From Phyllobacterium brassicacearum (lineage in GTDB: Bacteria > Pseudomonadota > Alphaproteobacteria > Rhizobiales > Rhizobiaceae), in NCBI RefSeq assembly GCF_003010955.1, contig NZ_PGGO01000005.1, positions 124,001-188,000 of the forward strand: DNA of 64,000 bases, in the 5' to 3' direction. The position numbers and the translations under genes were made by a program. The notes beneath the pieces are model-generated. The model ran no database searches. It saw only the letters and a list, made by a program, of their open reading frames with translations, and was not told where the DNA came from. Below are positions 45,881-55,036 of the stretch, one piece after another. The stretch's first letter is position 1, and every line of letters starts with the position of its first letter.

Positions 45881-46942
45881 ATGCATAGAGACCGCTATTA
45901 TCTGCTGGACGCAATGCGCGGGGTTGCCGCCTTGCTGGTTGTGTTTTTTCATGCAGGATCGTTCATGCAGACCAATTACGCGGCCAGAGGCTATCTGGCG
46001 GTGGATTTCTTCTTTGCGCTCAGCGGGTTCGTTATCACGATGTCCTATGGCGGGCGGTTGCGCGCCGGCCTGTCGGTCTGGCGCTTCACAATGATCCGCC
46101 TGATCCGCTTCTATCCGCTCTTTCTGGTGGGCCTCGCGCTCGGTGCGACGAAGGCCCTCGGTGCGCTGTTCTTCGCTGACCCGCAAGCAATCAGCATGGC
46201 CCAGATAACCCTGTCGGCCCTCTGGGGCATCGTCATGCTGCCGACCCTCTTTGCCCCGCATGAACTGTATCCGCTCAATGGCCCGGCATGGTCATTGTTT
46301 TTGGAGGTTGCGATAAACGTCGCTTTCGCTGCCTGGTTCGTACGCTGGCGCGACAGCTCGCTCGTATTTCTCGCAGTCATCGCTGCGCTCATCATGACGA
46401 TTTTCCTCGGACATACCGGTACACTGAATGGTGGATGGGCGTGGTCCACATTCGGTGTTGGTGTTACCAGGATCACCTTCGCTTTTACCGTTGGCGTTCT
46501 GCTGGCTCGTTACAGCATCCACATCGAGCGGCGTGTCAGCTAGTGGGCTCTCCTGCCGATCGTCGCTTTGGTCGTGACCTGTTCGGTCGCTGTCTATGAC
46601 GCTTTTCCTGTCGACCTGCTCGTGGCCTTGATCGTCTGTCCGGCAATTCTCTATCTCGGCGTTGCCTACGAAGTGCCACCATCACTGTACGAAATATCGA
46701 GATTTCTCGGCCAGATCTCCTTCCCGATCTACGCTGTCCACTTTCCCCTGATGTTCATCTTCAACTTCGCGGTGCGGAAGTTCGGCGTCCCTGGCGAATT
46801 GACGATCTGGCTGTTTATTCCCTGCCTGTTTGTAGGTTGCAGTCTCCTGTTTCATCTGTTTGACGTGCCCGTTCGACGGTATTTGTCGGACGAGTTCATC
46901 AAACGACGGCCTCCGGAGATCCAGCACCAACCGACACTCTGA
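45881..46942 (+). pseudogene. Acyltransferase-3 family gene split by an in-frame TAG
   Basis: ATG 45881 opens a typical membrane acyltransferase (DAMRGVAALLVVFFHAGSFM, with the conserved His; then AVDFFFALSGFVI). TAG at 46541-46543 interrupts it after HIERRVS. The same frame then continues without stops as WALLPIVALVV through FPIYAVHFPLMF to the natural end at 46942. Full length would be 353 residues, normal for the family. The break removes the last four or so spans, so it is probably inactive. Confidence 0.8.
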
Positions 46943-46976
46943 TTTGGAGCTTATGATCTAGATGTGGAGCCGCCCA

Positions 46977-47225
46977 ATGCCAACATATCGCTTTGAATTT
47001 CATGAAGCGCTCCGGACAAGTGCGGTCCGGGGCATCAAGCTGGACGATGATGAGACCGCGACCGCCGAAGCTGTGCAGACCGCCGAGGAAATGCTTCTCG
47101 ACGGCGTTGTGGACGATCTCGAGCGCGTCGACTGGGCAATCAAGATCTTCAACCAGTCCGACGAAGCGCATGCCGTGGCCGTCATCCGCTTTTCGGACGT
47201 TCCGGTTGTGAAACACAAGGCTTGA
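46977..47225 (+). CDS. Small DUF6894-like protein
   Basis: An 82-residue protein (MPTYRFEFHEALRTSAVRGI start, with DDDETATAEAVQTAEEML). The early aromatic strand and the DDxxxAxxEA helix recall the short DUF6894-type proteins abundant in rhizobia, though the usual xFH...D motif is altered. Function unknown. Confidence 0.5.
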   Translation: MPTYRFEFHEALRTSAVRGIKLDDDETATAEAVQTAEEMLLDGVVDDLERVDWAIKIFNQSDEAHAVAVIRFSDVPVVKHKA

Positions 47226-47325
47226 CCGGTTCCCGCTTGCCAGACACGAAGGTGCATCGTTTTCGTGGTGCACTGGTGCGGCCGCACTGCTATAGCTTGG
47301 AGGTATCTCCTCCACGGATTTCCCC

Positions 47326-47853
47326 ATGAGTCGCATATCACCAATCGTCTACGATCAAGCGTCGCCGGAGAGCCAAGCCGAGCACGACCGGGAGCTGGCA
47401 TTGCGCGGACGGATGACAAACATGAAGCGCATCATGCTTCATTCGCCCGCCGCCCACCGGATTTATGGCGAGTGGTTCACCTTGCGGGAGCTGTTGCGCC
47501 CATCGATACCTGACCGGGCATTCTGGTTGTTTTCGCTTGCCCTATCCGAAGCGAACAAGTCGGTCGTGCCGGCAACGTTCATGCGGCGTGCACTGATGGA
47601 TTCAGGATTGCAGCCGGAAGCGATCGTTCCAGACGCGGACGAGGTGGTGCTGATGGATTTTGCCAAGGCGATCATTGCCGATTCCAATGCCGTCCCCGAC
47701 AGTATCTGGAAGCAACTGGTAGCTCGCTACGATGAGCCTACCCTCGTCAACCTGGTTGCCTTTGCCGGTATCATGATTGCAACCACGATCTTTACCAATG
47801 TGGCCGAGGTCGATCTCGATCCGGAGCTCGCTGCCTACAGGAAAGACACATGA
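47326..47853 (+). CDS. AhpD-like / carboxymuconolactone decarboxylase-family protein
   Basis: A 175-residue helical protein with NMKRIMLHSPAAHRIYGEWF and RAFWLFSLALSEANKSVVPATFM. These correspond to the AhpD-like fold, but the CxxC redox pair of true AhpD is missing (SEANKSV at that place). Probably a non-redox member. It converges with the OsmC gene. Confidence 0.65.
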   Translation: MSRISPIVYDQASPESQAEHDRELALRGRMTNMKRIMLHSPAAHRIYGEWFTLRELLRPSIPDRAFWLFSLALSEANKSVVPATFMRRALMDSGLQPEAIVPDADEVVLMDFAKAIIADSNAVPDSIWKQLVARYDEPTLVNLVAFAGIMIATTIFTNVAEVDLDPELAAYRKDT

Positions 47854-47860
47854 GCCGCGA

Positions 47861-48286
47861 TCATCCTGCCAGGCTTGTGACGAACTCCGCATTGCCGCGC
47901 AATGTGTTGCTGACCGTACAGATGGCCTCGGCTGCCTCAACAATCTGATGCCGAGTTGACTCGTCCAGATCCCCGTCAATTTCAATGGCGATGTTGAACC
48001 GTGTCACCCGCGATGGTTCATCATGAGCCTTTTCGCCCGTTACATGCGCCCTCACCTCGAGGAGCTTGTCCGCGACCCCGAGACGGCTGGCCGCAATGCG
48101 GGCACTGAGGACAATACAGGCCGACAATGAGGCACAGAGCAGGTCAAGCGGGTTGAATCCCGGTTCCGAAACCGAGGTAACCACGTTGATTTTGCCGCCG
48201 GTTTCAGACGTGACAACGGGCAGTTCTTTCGGCTTGAGCACCGCTTTGGCGCCAACGGCCCGCGTTCTGATCTTCAGTTCGGACAT
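47861..48286 (-). CDS. OsmC/Ohr-family protein
   Basis: A 141-residue OsmC-fold protein. The two redox Cys of the family lie in LLCASLSACI and AEAICTVSNTLRG. NPLDLLCASLSAC is the usual context. Members reduce organic hydroperoxides. It resembles the generic OsmC branch more than Ohr. Monocistronic. Confidence 0.85.
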   Translation of the reverse strand: MSELKIRTRAVGAKAVLKPKELPVVTSETGGKINVVTSVSEPGFNPLDLLCASLSACIVLSARIAASRLGVADKLLEVRAHVTGEKAHDEPSRVTRFNIAIEIDGDLDESTRHQIVEAAEAICTVSNTLRGNAEFVTSLAG

Positions 48287-48387
48287 TCTGTGGATCCTGG
48301 AAATGACGACGATCGAGATCGATCTCGTGCTGACATCTTGAACCTAATCAAGATAACCTCGGAATGCCATAGGTGGTTCGATGCGTG

Positions 48388-48726
48388 TCAGGCTGTTTCG
48401 GCCGCTGAACGCGCCGCGTCCAAGGCACGCATGGCAGCAAAGAGCACTTCACGGTCCCGCTGATGCGCTTCGAACAAGGCAACAAATGCAGGATTGGTGA
48501 TCTCATGAGGTTTCGGCGCGGCCTTGGCCCGGTCGAGACTGTGATCGGCCGCGCGCTTGCCTTCCTCGACCCGCTGTTGCGCCGCGTCGATTGCCGACAA
48601 GCACTTGGCCCGCCGGTGGACCTTGCGGTCCGGCGACGAACTCACATCATGGCCCGCAAGCAATGATTGCAAGAGCGTTCCGCTGGCAATTTCGGCATCC
48701 ATGGGTTCAACCGTTCTGCAGTTCAT
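48388..48726 (-). CDS. Hypothetical Ala-rich helical protein
   Basis: A protein of about 112 residues, mostly charged helix (SAIDAAQQRVEEGKRAADHS; VLFAAMRALDAARSAAETA). The start is uncertain: ATG 48726 or 48702. No domain recognised. The 238-nt stretch to the next gene shows no further feature. Confidence 0.5.
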   Translation of the reverse strand: MNCRTVEPMDAEIASGTLLQSLLAGHDVSSSPDRKVHRRAKCLSAIDAAQQRVEEGKRAADHSLDRAKAAPKPHEITNPAFVALFEAHQRDREVLFAAMRALDAARSAAETA

Positions 48727-48964
48727 TCTGGTCAGACGTTTCGTAAGCGGAGTTGTTGATTTGACGCCAAATTTACATGGTTCCCGCTGTGGTCGGAACG
48801 CACGGACAATCAAAATCTGCCGGCAAATGAGTACGGGATTCCGGTTTTGAGCCAGGTTGCGGAATTCGTTTGCACCTCTGTCAGAATAACCGGCATCTCC
48901 TCGAATAAATTGCCGTCGACATGTGTTCTCTTTCCGTCAGTTTCCAACCTGCGGAGAAAGTGCC

Positions 48965-49519
48965 ATGAGAAATGTAGTTCTATCGATACGCCGTCAGCTG
49001 CCACTGGTTCTGCTCGGCGCCGGCATTGCCGTGTCCACCCTCCCCAATCTGGCGTTTTCAGCCGGTGGCGAGGGGGGCTCGAATTCGATTCCTACCTGCA
49101 CCAAGGGCAAGGTTTACGATACTAGGAGCAAGAAATGCGTCAGCAAGAACAGCAGCGCTGTTCCGGATAAGGACCGTACGGAGTATGCCTATGCCCTGAC
49201 GCAAGCCGGGCGTTATGAAGAAGCCCTGGAAGTTCTCGATACCTTGAAGAACCCCAATACCAAGGAAGCCTGGAACTATCGTGGCTATGCCACCCGCAAG
49301 CTCGGCCGGACCGATGAAGGCATCTCGTACTACAAGAAGTCGGTAGCAATTGATCCGAAATACGCAATGGTTCGCGAGTATCTCGGCGAAGCCTATGTCA
49401 TCAAGGGGCAGATCGACCTGGCCAAGAAACAGCTGATGGTGATCAAGTCGATCTGCGGCACCACCTGTGAAGAGTATGAGGATCTTCACGAAGCGATCGA
49501 AAACCCCTCGAACATCTGA
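48965..49519 (+). CDS. Secreted tetratricopeptide-repeat protein
   Basis: A 184-residue protein with a signal peptide (residues 1-31, ending AFSAGG). A short Cys-containing segment follows (IPTCTKGKVYDTRSKKCV), then two TPR units (AYALTQAGRYEEALEVLDTL and GRTDEGISYYKKSVAIDPKY). The C-terminus has a CGTTC pair. Probably a periplasmic scaffold. It lies 35 nt upstream of the sigma factor gene, so it may belong to that unit. Confidence 0.8.
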   Translation: MRNVVLSIRRQLPLVLLGAGIAVSTLPNLAFSAGGEGGSNSIPTCTKGKVYDTRSKKCVSKNSSAVPDKDRTEYAYALTQAGRYEEALEVLDTLKNPNTKEAWNYRGYATRKLGRTDEGISYYKKSVAIDPKYAMVREYLGEAYVIKGQIDLAKKQLMVIKSICGTTCEEYEDLHEAIENPSNI

Positions 49520-49554
49520 CGCGCGTCGTTCGCACGGCAGAACGGTGTCAGAAA

Positions 49555-50196
49555 ATGACCGGATCAAATGTGTCTGTCGCTCAAATCGGACTTTATGCTT
49601 ATAGTCGGGCGGAGCCATATTCATCGTCATCGCCGGCCGCCCCTTGCGGGCGGACCGGGCCGGAGGCAGTCATCGCGAGCGAACATGAAATCAGGGCGGG
49701 GCTAGCCCAGCACCTTACAAGGCTCTGGCGGTATGGCGTTGTGCTGTCCCGCCAGCGCGACGTTGCGGACGATCTCGTCCAGGCTACCTGTGTCCGTGCG
49801 TTGGAGCGCGCGAACCAGTTTGCCACCGGTACCAGACTGGATCGATGGCTGTTCGCCATCCTCCATTCAATCTGGCTCAACGAGGTTCGATCGCGCCGCA
49901 TCCGCATGGGGCACGGTTTCGTTGATGCGGATGTAGCCCTTGTGTTCGACGGCGAGCGGGATACCGAGACCCACGTTCTCGCCAATCAGGTTCTGCGTCA
50001 GGTAAACGCCCTGCCGGAGGCGCAGAGAACAGCTGTTTTCCTCACTTATGTTGAAGGCCTCTCCTATCGTGAGGTTGCCGACGTTCTGAGCGTGCCAATT
50101 GGTACTGTGATGAGCCGGCTTGCAGCGGCCAGGGCTAAACTGGCCGAGAATGCCGCGGCCGCTCCCGCCACACAAGCAACGAAAGGAGGGGAATAA
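49555..50196 (+). CDS. ECF RNA polymerase sigma factor
   Basis: A 213-residue sigma-70-family protein. Sigma region 2 appears as SRQRDVADDLVQATCVRALERA with WLFAILHSIWLNEVRS. Region 4 appears as LPEAQRTAVFLTYVEGLSYREVADVL with GTVMSRLAAARAKL. The first 40 residues are unusual (low complexity), so the true start may lie downstream. The stop shares an A with the next ATG (TAATG). It is not the EcfG/NepR pair; the partner is a membrane anti-sigma factor. Confidence 0.9.
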   Translation: MTGSNVSVAQIGLYAYSRAEPYSSSSPAAPCGRTGPEAVIASEHEIRAGLAQHLTRLWRYGVVLSRQRDVADDLVQATCVRALERANQFATGTRLDRWLFAILHSIWLNEVRSRRIRMGHGFVDADVALVFDGERDTETHVLANQVLRQVNALPEAQRTAVFLTYVEGLSYREVADVLSVPIGTVMSRLAAARAKLAENAAAAPATQATKGGE

Positions 50197-50999
50197 TGGT
50201 CGATCTGAACAAGAACGAAATGCCCTCTGACGAACTGCTTGTCGCCTTTCTCGATGGTGAGCTCGAGGCTGGCGAGCGCGAGCGGATAGATAGTCTGATA
50301 AGGACCGACGAGGCCGTCGCAGAGAGGTTCGACTTTCTGTCGCGCAGTGAGCTGCCTTTTTATGATGCGTTCGAGACGCTGCTTGAAAATGCACCGGCAG
50401 CCCATCTTGAATCCATTCTGAATAATCTTCCAGCTCCGGGCACTGCCGAGCCGGTTGCGAGTGGCTGGAAGCGCCGTGGCTTTATCGCCGCGGCCATCGG
50501 TGCGGTTTTTGCCGGCGTCGCCGCCGATCGTGTTCTCCTGGGAATGCGGGCCCCCTCGCCTACGGAGACTGCGGATCTGGGATGGCGGGGTGTCGTGGCC
50601 GAATATCTCGCACTCTATACGCCGGATACGCTGGCCAATCTGCCCAGCGATGCACAGTTGTTGTCAGCACAGCTGAGCAGTGTGGGCTCCGAACTTGCCC
50701 TTTCCTTGCCTCTCGAAGCTGTCACGCTACCTGGAATTCCGCTCAAACGGGCACAGATACTGCAGTACGACAGAAAGCCACTCGGCCAGATTGCTTATCT
50801 CGATCCTGTCCACGGCCCGCTTGCCCTTTGCATCGTTCGATCTACAAAAGGGGCAAGGCCACCGCAAACGGAACAGCGGCGCGGGATGAACGTCGTGTTC
50901 TGGTCCGATGGCGCCCATGGCTTCATGCTGATTGGCCGCAATCCGGTCGAGCAGTTGAATGCTTTGACTGAAAAGGTCCGGACCGCGCTGACGGTATGA
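50196..50999 (+). CDS. Membrane-anchored anti-sigma factor
   Basis: A 267-residue protein. The cytoplasmic anti-sigma domain (about 1-85) starts with SDELLVAFLDGELEAGERER. No HxxxCxxC zinc motif is present. One membrane span follows (GFIAAAIGAVFAGVAADRVL), then a periplasmic domain with late strands (GMNVVFWSDGAHGFMLIG). It should hold the sigma factor until an envelope signal is sensed. Translational coupling fits a stoichiometric pair. Confidence 0.85.
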   Translation: MVDLNKNEMPSDELLVAFLDGELEAGERERIDSLIRTDEAVAERFDFLSRSELPFYDAFETLLENAPAAHLESILNNLPAPGTAEPVASGWKRRGFIAAAIGAVFAGVAADRVLLGMRAPSPTETADLGWRGVVAEYLALYTPDTLANLPSDAQLLSAQLSSVGSELALSLPLEAVTLPGIPLKRAQILQYDRKPLGQIAYLDPVHGPLALCIVRSTKGARPPQTEQRRGMNVVFWSDGAHGFMLIGRNPVEQLNALTEKVRTALTV

Positions 51000-51083
51000 G
51001 CCTGCCTAAACGTCTCATACCAATGGCGAATTGACACCAACCAAGAGACCCTGGCTTTCTTGTGAAAACTTAGGGTATTAGCG

Positions 51084-51218
51084 ATGTCGTCATGGCGAAG
51101 AATACACAGGGTTCTGGATGCAGCCGGGCGCGCTCTCTTCTTCCTCCCGATGATCGCAATCGCGGCGTTCGGTGTCTATTTCTTTATCGCGAATCCCTAT
51201 TACTTCACCTCGCCATAG
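51084..51218 (+). CDS. 44-residue single-span membrane protein
   Basis: ATG 51084 to TAG 51216-51218. A basic N-terminus (MSSWRRIHRVLDAAGRA) leads into one hydrophobic span (LFFLPMIAIAAFGVYFFIA) and a short PYYFTSP tail, a well-formed small inner-membrane protein. It abuts the broken end of a minus-strand hydrolase fragment. Confidence 0.6.
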   Translation: MSSWRRIHRVLDAAGRALFFLPMIAIAAFGVYFFIANPYYFTSP

Positions 51219-51470
51219 CGGCGCCTCGGCCACCTGGCCGCCCCAAATATCGGCATAACCGAGACCGCCATGAATGAGCAGCACCGGCGGGCCTTTGCCA
51301 TATACCGCATAGTACATCTCAATGCCGTTGACCGGCGCGGCACCGCTTTTCTCGGCGGCTGGCGGTAGCATTGGGTCGGGAAGCTGCTCCCACCGTTCTG
51401 CCGCTTGAGCGGTCGAGCCGATCAAAGCGAAGAACAACGCGAACGAAAATGCAAAGGTCTTGAGGTTCAT
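51219..51470 (-). pseudogene. Truncated alpha/beta hydrolase (N-terminal fragment)
   Basis: ATG 51470 encodes a signal peptide (FAFSFALFFALIGSTAQA) and the start of an alpha/beta hydrolase (NGIEMYYAVYGKGPPVLLIHGGLGY-like; key HGG oxyanion motif). The similarity stops near GGQVAEA at about 51228, and the catalytic Ser, Asp and His regions are missing. The frame runs on into the antisense of the 44-residue gene, so roughly 200 residues were lost by deletion. Confidence 0.7.
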
Positions 51471-51555
51471 GATTTCTTCCCATCCGCAGAGATTTCACCA
51501 TTCTCGAAGATCAGCATGTTTGGGGGATGCGTGCAACCGGAACGTGCAAGCAAAA

Positions 51556-51577
51556 AGGCGGCCCGCTGGAGCCGCCT
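51556..51577 (-). terminator. Rho-independent terminator of the COG4315 gene
   Basis: On the minus strand the stem AGGCGGC/GCCGCCT with an 8-nt loop is followed by TTTTTG. It lies 23 nt past the stop of the 51600-51971 gene. Confidence 0.75.
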
Positions 51578-51599
51578 CTTAGCATTAAATGAAGCGTCG

Positions 51600-51971
51600 T
51601 TACTTGGCCAGGTGCCAGACGCCACCTACGCCCTCGCCGGTCATATCGCCCGCCTTCTTGTCCTTTACGAACATGTATAGCGGCTTGCCTTCATAGGCCC
51701 ACATATCCTTGCCATCGGCATCCTTGACGAGTGACCACTCGCCTTCCGCCTTGGCGCCGGTGTCAGCGTGGAATGGCGGCCAGTTCTGCATGCACTTGGC
51801 ATCGCAGTTCGATTTGCCTGCCGTGTCCTTGTCGAAGGTGTAGAGCGTCATACCCTTTGGGGTCGTCATGACCTTGCCCATCTTCGTGTCCATCATTTTC
51901 ACTGGTTCTGCCGCAAAGGCAGACAGGCCGCTGACAGCCAGTATTCCCATTGCAATCAGGATGGTTTTCAT
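51600..51971 (-). CDS. COG4315-type secreted protein with Yx(FWY)xxD motifs
   Basis: A 123-residue periplasmic protein: signal peptide (TILIAMGILAVSGLSAFA), then GMTLYTFDKDTAGKSNCDAKC and GKPLYMFVKDKKAGD, the paired YxFxxD motifs of this family, with two Cys. The function is unknown; homologues are often near stress or copper genes. ATG 51971 has GGGAG 8 nt upstream; a GTG three codons earlier is possible. Confidence 0.85.
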   Translation of the reverse strand: MKTILIAMGILAVSGLSAFAAEPVKMMDTKMGKVMTTPKGMTLYTFDKDTAGKSNCDAKCMQNWPPFHADTGAKAEGEWSLVKDADGKDMWAYEGKPLYMFVKDKKAGDMTGEGVGGVWHLAK

Positions 51972-52114
51972 GTCGTTCACTCCCTCTTCCGGGATGGCCA
52001 GCGGGGCGCTGGCAGTGCCCGTTTATTTTTGCGAACCAAGCCGCTCGCCTGTAACGAGAGTGCGCCAGATTCTGATCCGAATTGAGGCATCACAAAAAGT
52101 TTAGCCTGTGGTTC

Positions 52115-54658
52115 CTACCACTTGACGCGCAGTCCGATATTGCCTTCGAGTATGTCCCGTTCGCCACCATCGACGTCGAACGTATAGTCTGCGACCGCGA
52201 AGGCGCTGACGTTTTTCGTGAAGTCATGCGTGACACCGGCGCCGAACTCCAGGGAGGTGGATTCGAGTTCCGTCGTAAGCGCGTCGCCGCCAAACAATAC
52301 CGCGTCCGTGCCACTGAAATTGTGCCAGAGATTGGCCTTTACGTAAGGCTGGAGAAGGCCTGACGAGGTCTGATATTTGCCCTGCAGCCGGAAGCCAAGC
52401 CGCCCAGTGAAACCGTCATCGGAATCAAATCCGACGTCCGAAAACGCGTCCGATTCATCGTCCAGTGACAGATGGTTCCAGATCAGTTGCGCCTGCGGCT
52501 CCAGTGTCCAGCTTTGCGAAAGCGCAACCGGGTAACCGCCTTCGAGCGATGCGGTAAAGCCCGATCCGCCAAGATCGATCCCGACACCTCTCTCGGACGT
52601 TGCATCGCCGCCGAACCAGGAACCCATGAGGACGCCGTCCAGATACCAGCCGGATGGGCCGAAGTGAGTCCAGTAACCACCGAAGCTCGTCGTATCGAGA
52701 TCCATCGAGCCGACTTGCACATTGTTCCAGCCGACGGCTTGACCTGTGACATCGGCATTGAAGTTCGAATAAGCGAAGAACAGGCCGGCTACGTCGCTAT
52801 GTCCGCCTTCGCTTTCCCGGCCGAGCATGTCCAGCCCCATCTGGAAGCCGTAAAGGTTGCCATCGACGCTCGGGTCAACCGTACCGCTCCAGCTCTGCTC
52901 ATGCGACTGTCCGAACACGCGGCCCCACGCTGCGGAGAAATTTTCCTCGGACTTCGTAATGCTCTGTTCGCCTCGCCGCTCATGAAACGTGCCGAGCGTC
53001 GCCAGCATTGCTTCGCGCGCAGCTGGCGGCACAACGGCGTAGGTAGCCGCTTCGACGCGATAGAGCGGTATAGCTTCGCCTGGCTCCCCCACAACCGGCG
53101 TGGCGCCGGGATTCGGCGGTTCAACGCCAGGTCCGGGCGGTTGGATGACATCATCATCGGCGTCCACCCCGGGCACAGCGGTAGTGCCCGGGAGGATCGA
53201 TGATCGCAAATACCAGTTTTCCCCGGAACCGGCGGAAACGCCGCCCCTGAAGAGTGCGTATTCGAACGCGCCAGCCGCAACAGCATTGCTGAGCCCGAAC
53301 GCCGACGCGGATGTGGTCGCGCCGTTGACTGCCTGGACAACGAGAATGCCGTCCTGAACAGTGGCGGCGCCCGCACCACCAAGGTTGGTAACCTCCAGGC
53401 CCGTTGTGCCGCTTGCTGTTCCGCCGGAAATGATAAACCTGTCCGAAGCAGACGAATCGTCGCCGAGCACGGTCTGCAGCCGAATTGCACCGCCACGGCC
53501 GGTATAATTGCCAAGGACGGTGAATGTATCTGTGGCGCCGCTCGAACCGTTGGTGAGGTCGATTGTCCCGCTATTGGTAACGTTGACGAGCTGGCCGCCT
53601 GTGAATGCCGCGATCGCAGCGTTGACGCCATTGCCCGCAAGCAGCGTGCTGCTTGCATCGATTGCAAAGCTGCCGGTTGCTGTTCCGCTGTCACCAAGGA
53701 CAAAATTGCTGTCAAGCGTGAAGGAGGAGCCACTGGTTAGTGAGACGTTTTCCCAGTTCACGTACCGGCCGGCAGTGGTGGCGCTGGTGTTTGCAAAGGT
53801 CAGCGTGTCCGTGCCTGCCCCGCCATTGAGTGATGGCGTCGAGGAGAGCGTCGCCTCGGTGAGGTTTTGCAACGTACCCGTGTCGTTACCCGCTCCTAGA
53901 TTGATCGCCCCGCCGATCGTGCCTGCTGTATCCCATGTGAACTGATCACTGCCGCCGGCGGTCGTCACCGTGCTGCCAATCGATCCGCCCGTGACGAAAA
54001 TGCGGTCATCGCCACTGCCCAGATCAACAAATGTGCCGATTGAACCACCTGAAAGAATGAACAGATCCCTGCCCTGCGCCGCGATCACGAAACCGTCGAT
54101 CGTCCCGCCCGACATGCGCATCTCATTGTTGGCCTGTTCGAGGTTGACTTCGCCGATGCGCCCGCCCGTCATCGTGAAGAAGTCGCCTGCGAAGAATTGC
54201 CCGACAATCCAGCCGCCGCTGACAGTCGCGGTATCGAGCTCGCTGCCCTGTTCCACCCTCTGAACGACACCTCCCGTCATGATGAACGTGTCCGTACCGC
54301 CATTCTGGAAAATCGTGCCGTTGACGGTGCCACCGTTCAACTCAAGCCGATCATTACCGGCACCCTCACTCAGATCGCCGTTGATGGTTCCGGAGTTGAT
54401 AATGACCGTGTCTACGCCGCCGGCGAATGTAACTGGACCGGTAATCGTCCCAGTCCCGCCCGTCGGCATGGTCAACGAGTTGTTGCCGCCCGTATCTGTC
54501 AGCGGCCCCCCGGTGCCGCTGTCGCAAATATAGGTGTCGTTTCCTGCCGTCGGGACGAGTGTACAGGCTGCTACGGCAGATTGATTCGACATGATCAAGG
54601 GGATGAGAGAGACAGAAGAAAGCCAAGTAATTCGCGTACACAAGCGATAAGACTTCAT
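52115..54658 (-). CDS. Autotransporter with beta-helix passenger and C-terminal beta-barrel
   Basis: An 847-residue type V secretion protein. After a signal peptide (ending SAVAAC) comes a passenger (about 30-480) built of repeated short Gly/Thr/Asp-rich rungs such as GGTVNGTIFQNGGTDTFIMTGG. A Pro-rich hinge (PPGPGVEPPNPG) follows, then an autotransporter barrel (about 570-847). The barrel ends in an aromatic residue, Trp rather than the usual Phe. GGGAGG precedes ATG 54658. A surface structural or adhesive role is likely; the ligand is unknown. Confidence 0.9.
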   Translation of the reverse strand: MKSYRLCTRITWLSSVSLIPLIMSNQSAVAACTLVPTAGNDTYICDSGTGGPLTDTGGNNSLTMPTGGTGTITGPVTFAGGVDTVIINSGTINGDLSEGAGNDRLELNGGTVNGTIFQNGGTDTFIMTGGVVQRVEQGSELDTATVSGGWIVGQFFAGDFFTMTGGRIGEVNLEQANNEMRMSGGTIDGFVIAAQGRDLFILSGGSIGTFVDLGSGDDRIFVTGGSIGSTVTTAGGSDQFTWDTAGTIGGAINLGAGNDTGTLQNLTEATLSSTPSLNGGAGTDTLTFANTSATTAGRYVNWENVSLTSGSSFTLDSNFVLGDSGTATGSFAIDASSTLLAGNGVNAAIAAFTGGQLVNVTNSGTIDLTNGSSGATDTFTVLGNYTGRGGAIRLQTVLGDDSSASDRFIISGGTASGTTGLEVTNLGGAGAATVQDGILVVQAVNGATTSASAFGLSNAVAAGAFEYALFRGGVSAGSGENWYLRSSILPGTTAVPGVDADDDVIQPPGPGVEPPNPGATPVVGEPGEAIPLYRVEAATYAVVPPAAREAMLATLGTFHERRGEQSITKSEENFSAAWGRVFGQSHEQSWSGTVDPSVDGNLYGFQMGLDMLGRESEGGHSDVAGLFFAYSNFNADVTGQAVGWNNVQVGSMDLDTTSFGGYWTHFGPSGWYLDGVLMGSWFGGDATSERGVGIDLGGSGFTASLEGGYPVALSQSWTLEPQAQLIWNHLSLDDESDAFSDVGFDSDDGFTGRLGFRLQGKYQTSSGLLQPYVKANLWHNFSGTDAVLFGGDALTTELESTSLEFGAGVTHDFTKNVSAFAVADYTFDVDGGERDILEGNIGLRVKW

Positions 54659-55036
54659 GTATCCTCCCAATAACAGTTATAAGATGACATGAATTGCTTT
54701 ATTTTGACTGCAATTACAGTGACACAACAACGAGTTTCGGTGGTGCAAAGTAGAGTCAGAATCGGAGTTGCGCAACCAAAGGATTTATGAACTTACAGTG
54801 AACATTCGAACTGTGGTAAATGCGCCTCACTTTGTTCGATCCAAAAGTACTACTATTGGCATGCAGAGCCGTGTATTTCGGATAATTTACATTACATTCA
54901 ATAGTCATACTAATACTCAGAAATACGCAAGGAGCGACCGCCAGATGGCCGTTGTTGGTCACAACAAGCTTCATTGACTGCATCTGGATATTCCGTTGTA
55001 ATCCGGCCCTGGCGCGGACCGGCGGGAGAGCAGACA
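54659..55036. other. 378-nt AT-richer spacer
   Basis: It holds the divergent promoters of the autotransporter (minus) and the 81-residue membrane protein (plus). Base composition is more AT-rich than the surrounding genes. No gene or clear operator seen. Confidence 0.4.

Noticed and set aside
3207-46543. Amber (TAG) recoding in this organism
   Set aside because: Several intact genes (ntrC, ntrX, the GlsB-like gene, the YbaK-like gene at 43052) end in TAG, so the two interrupted genes are better read as separate pseudogenes.
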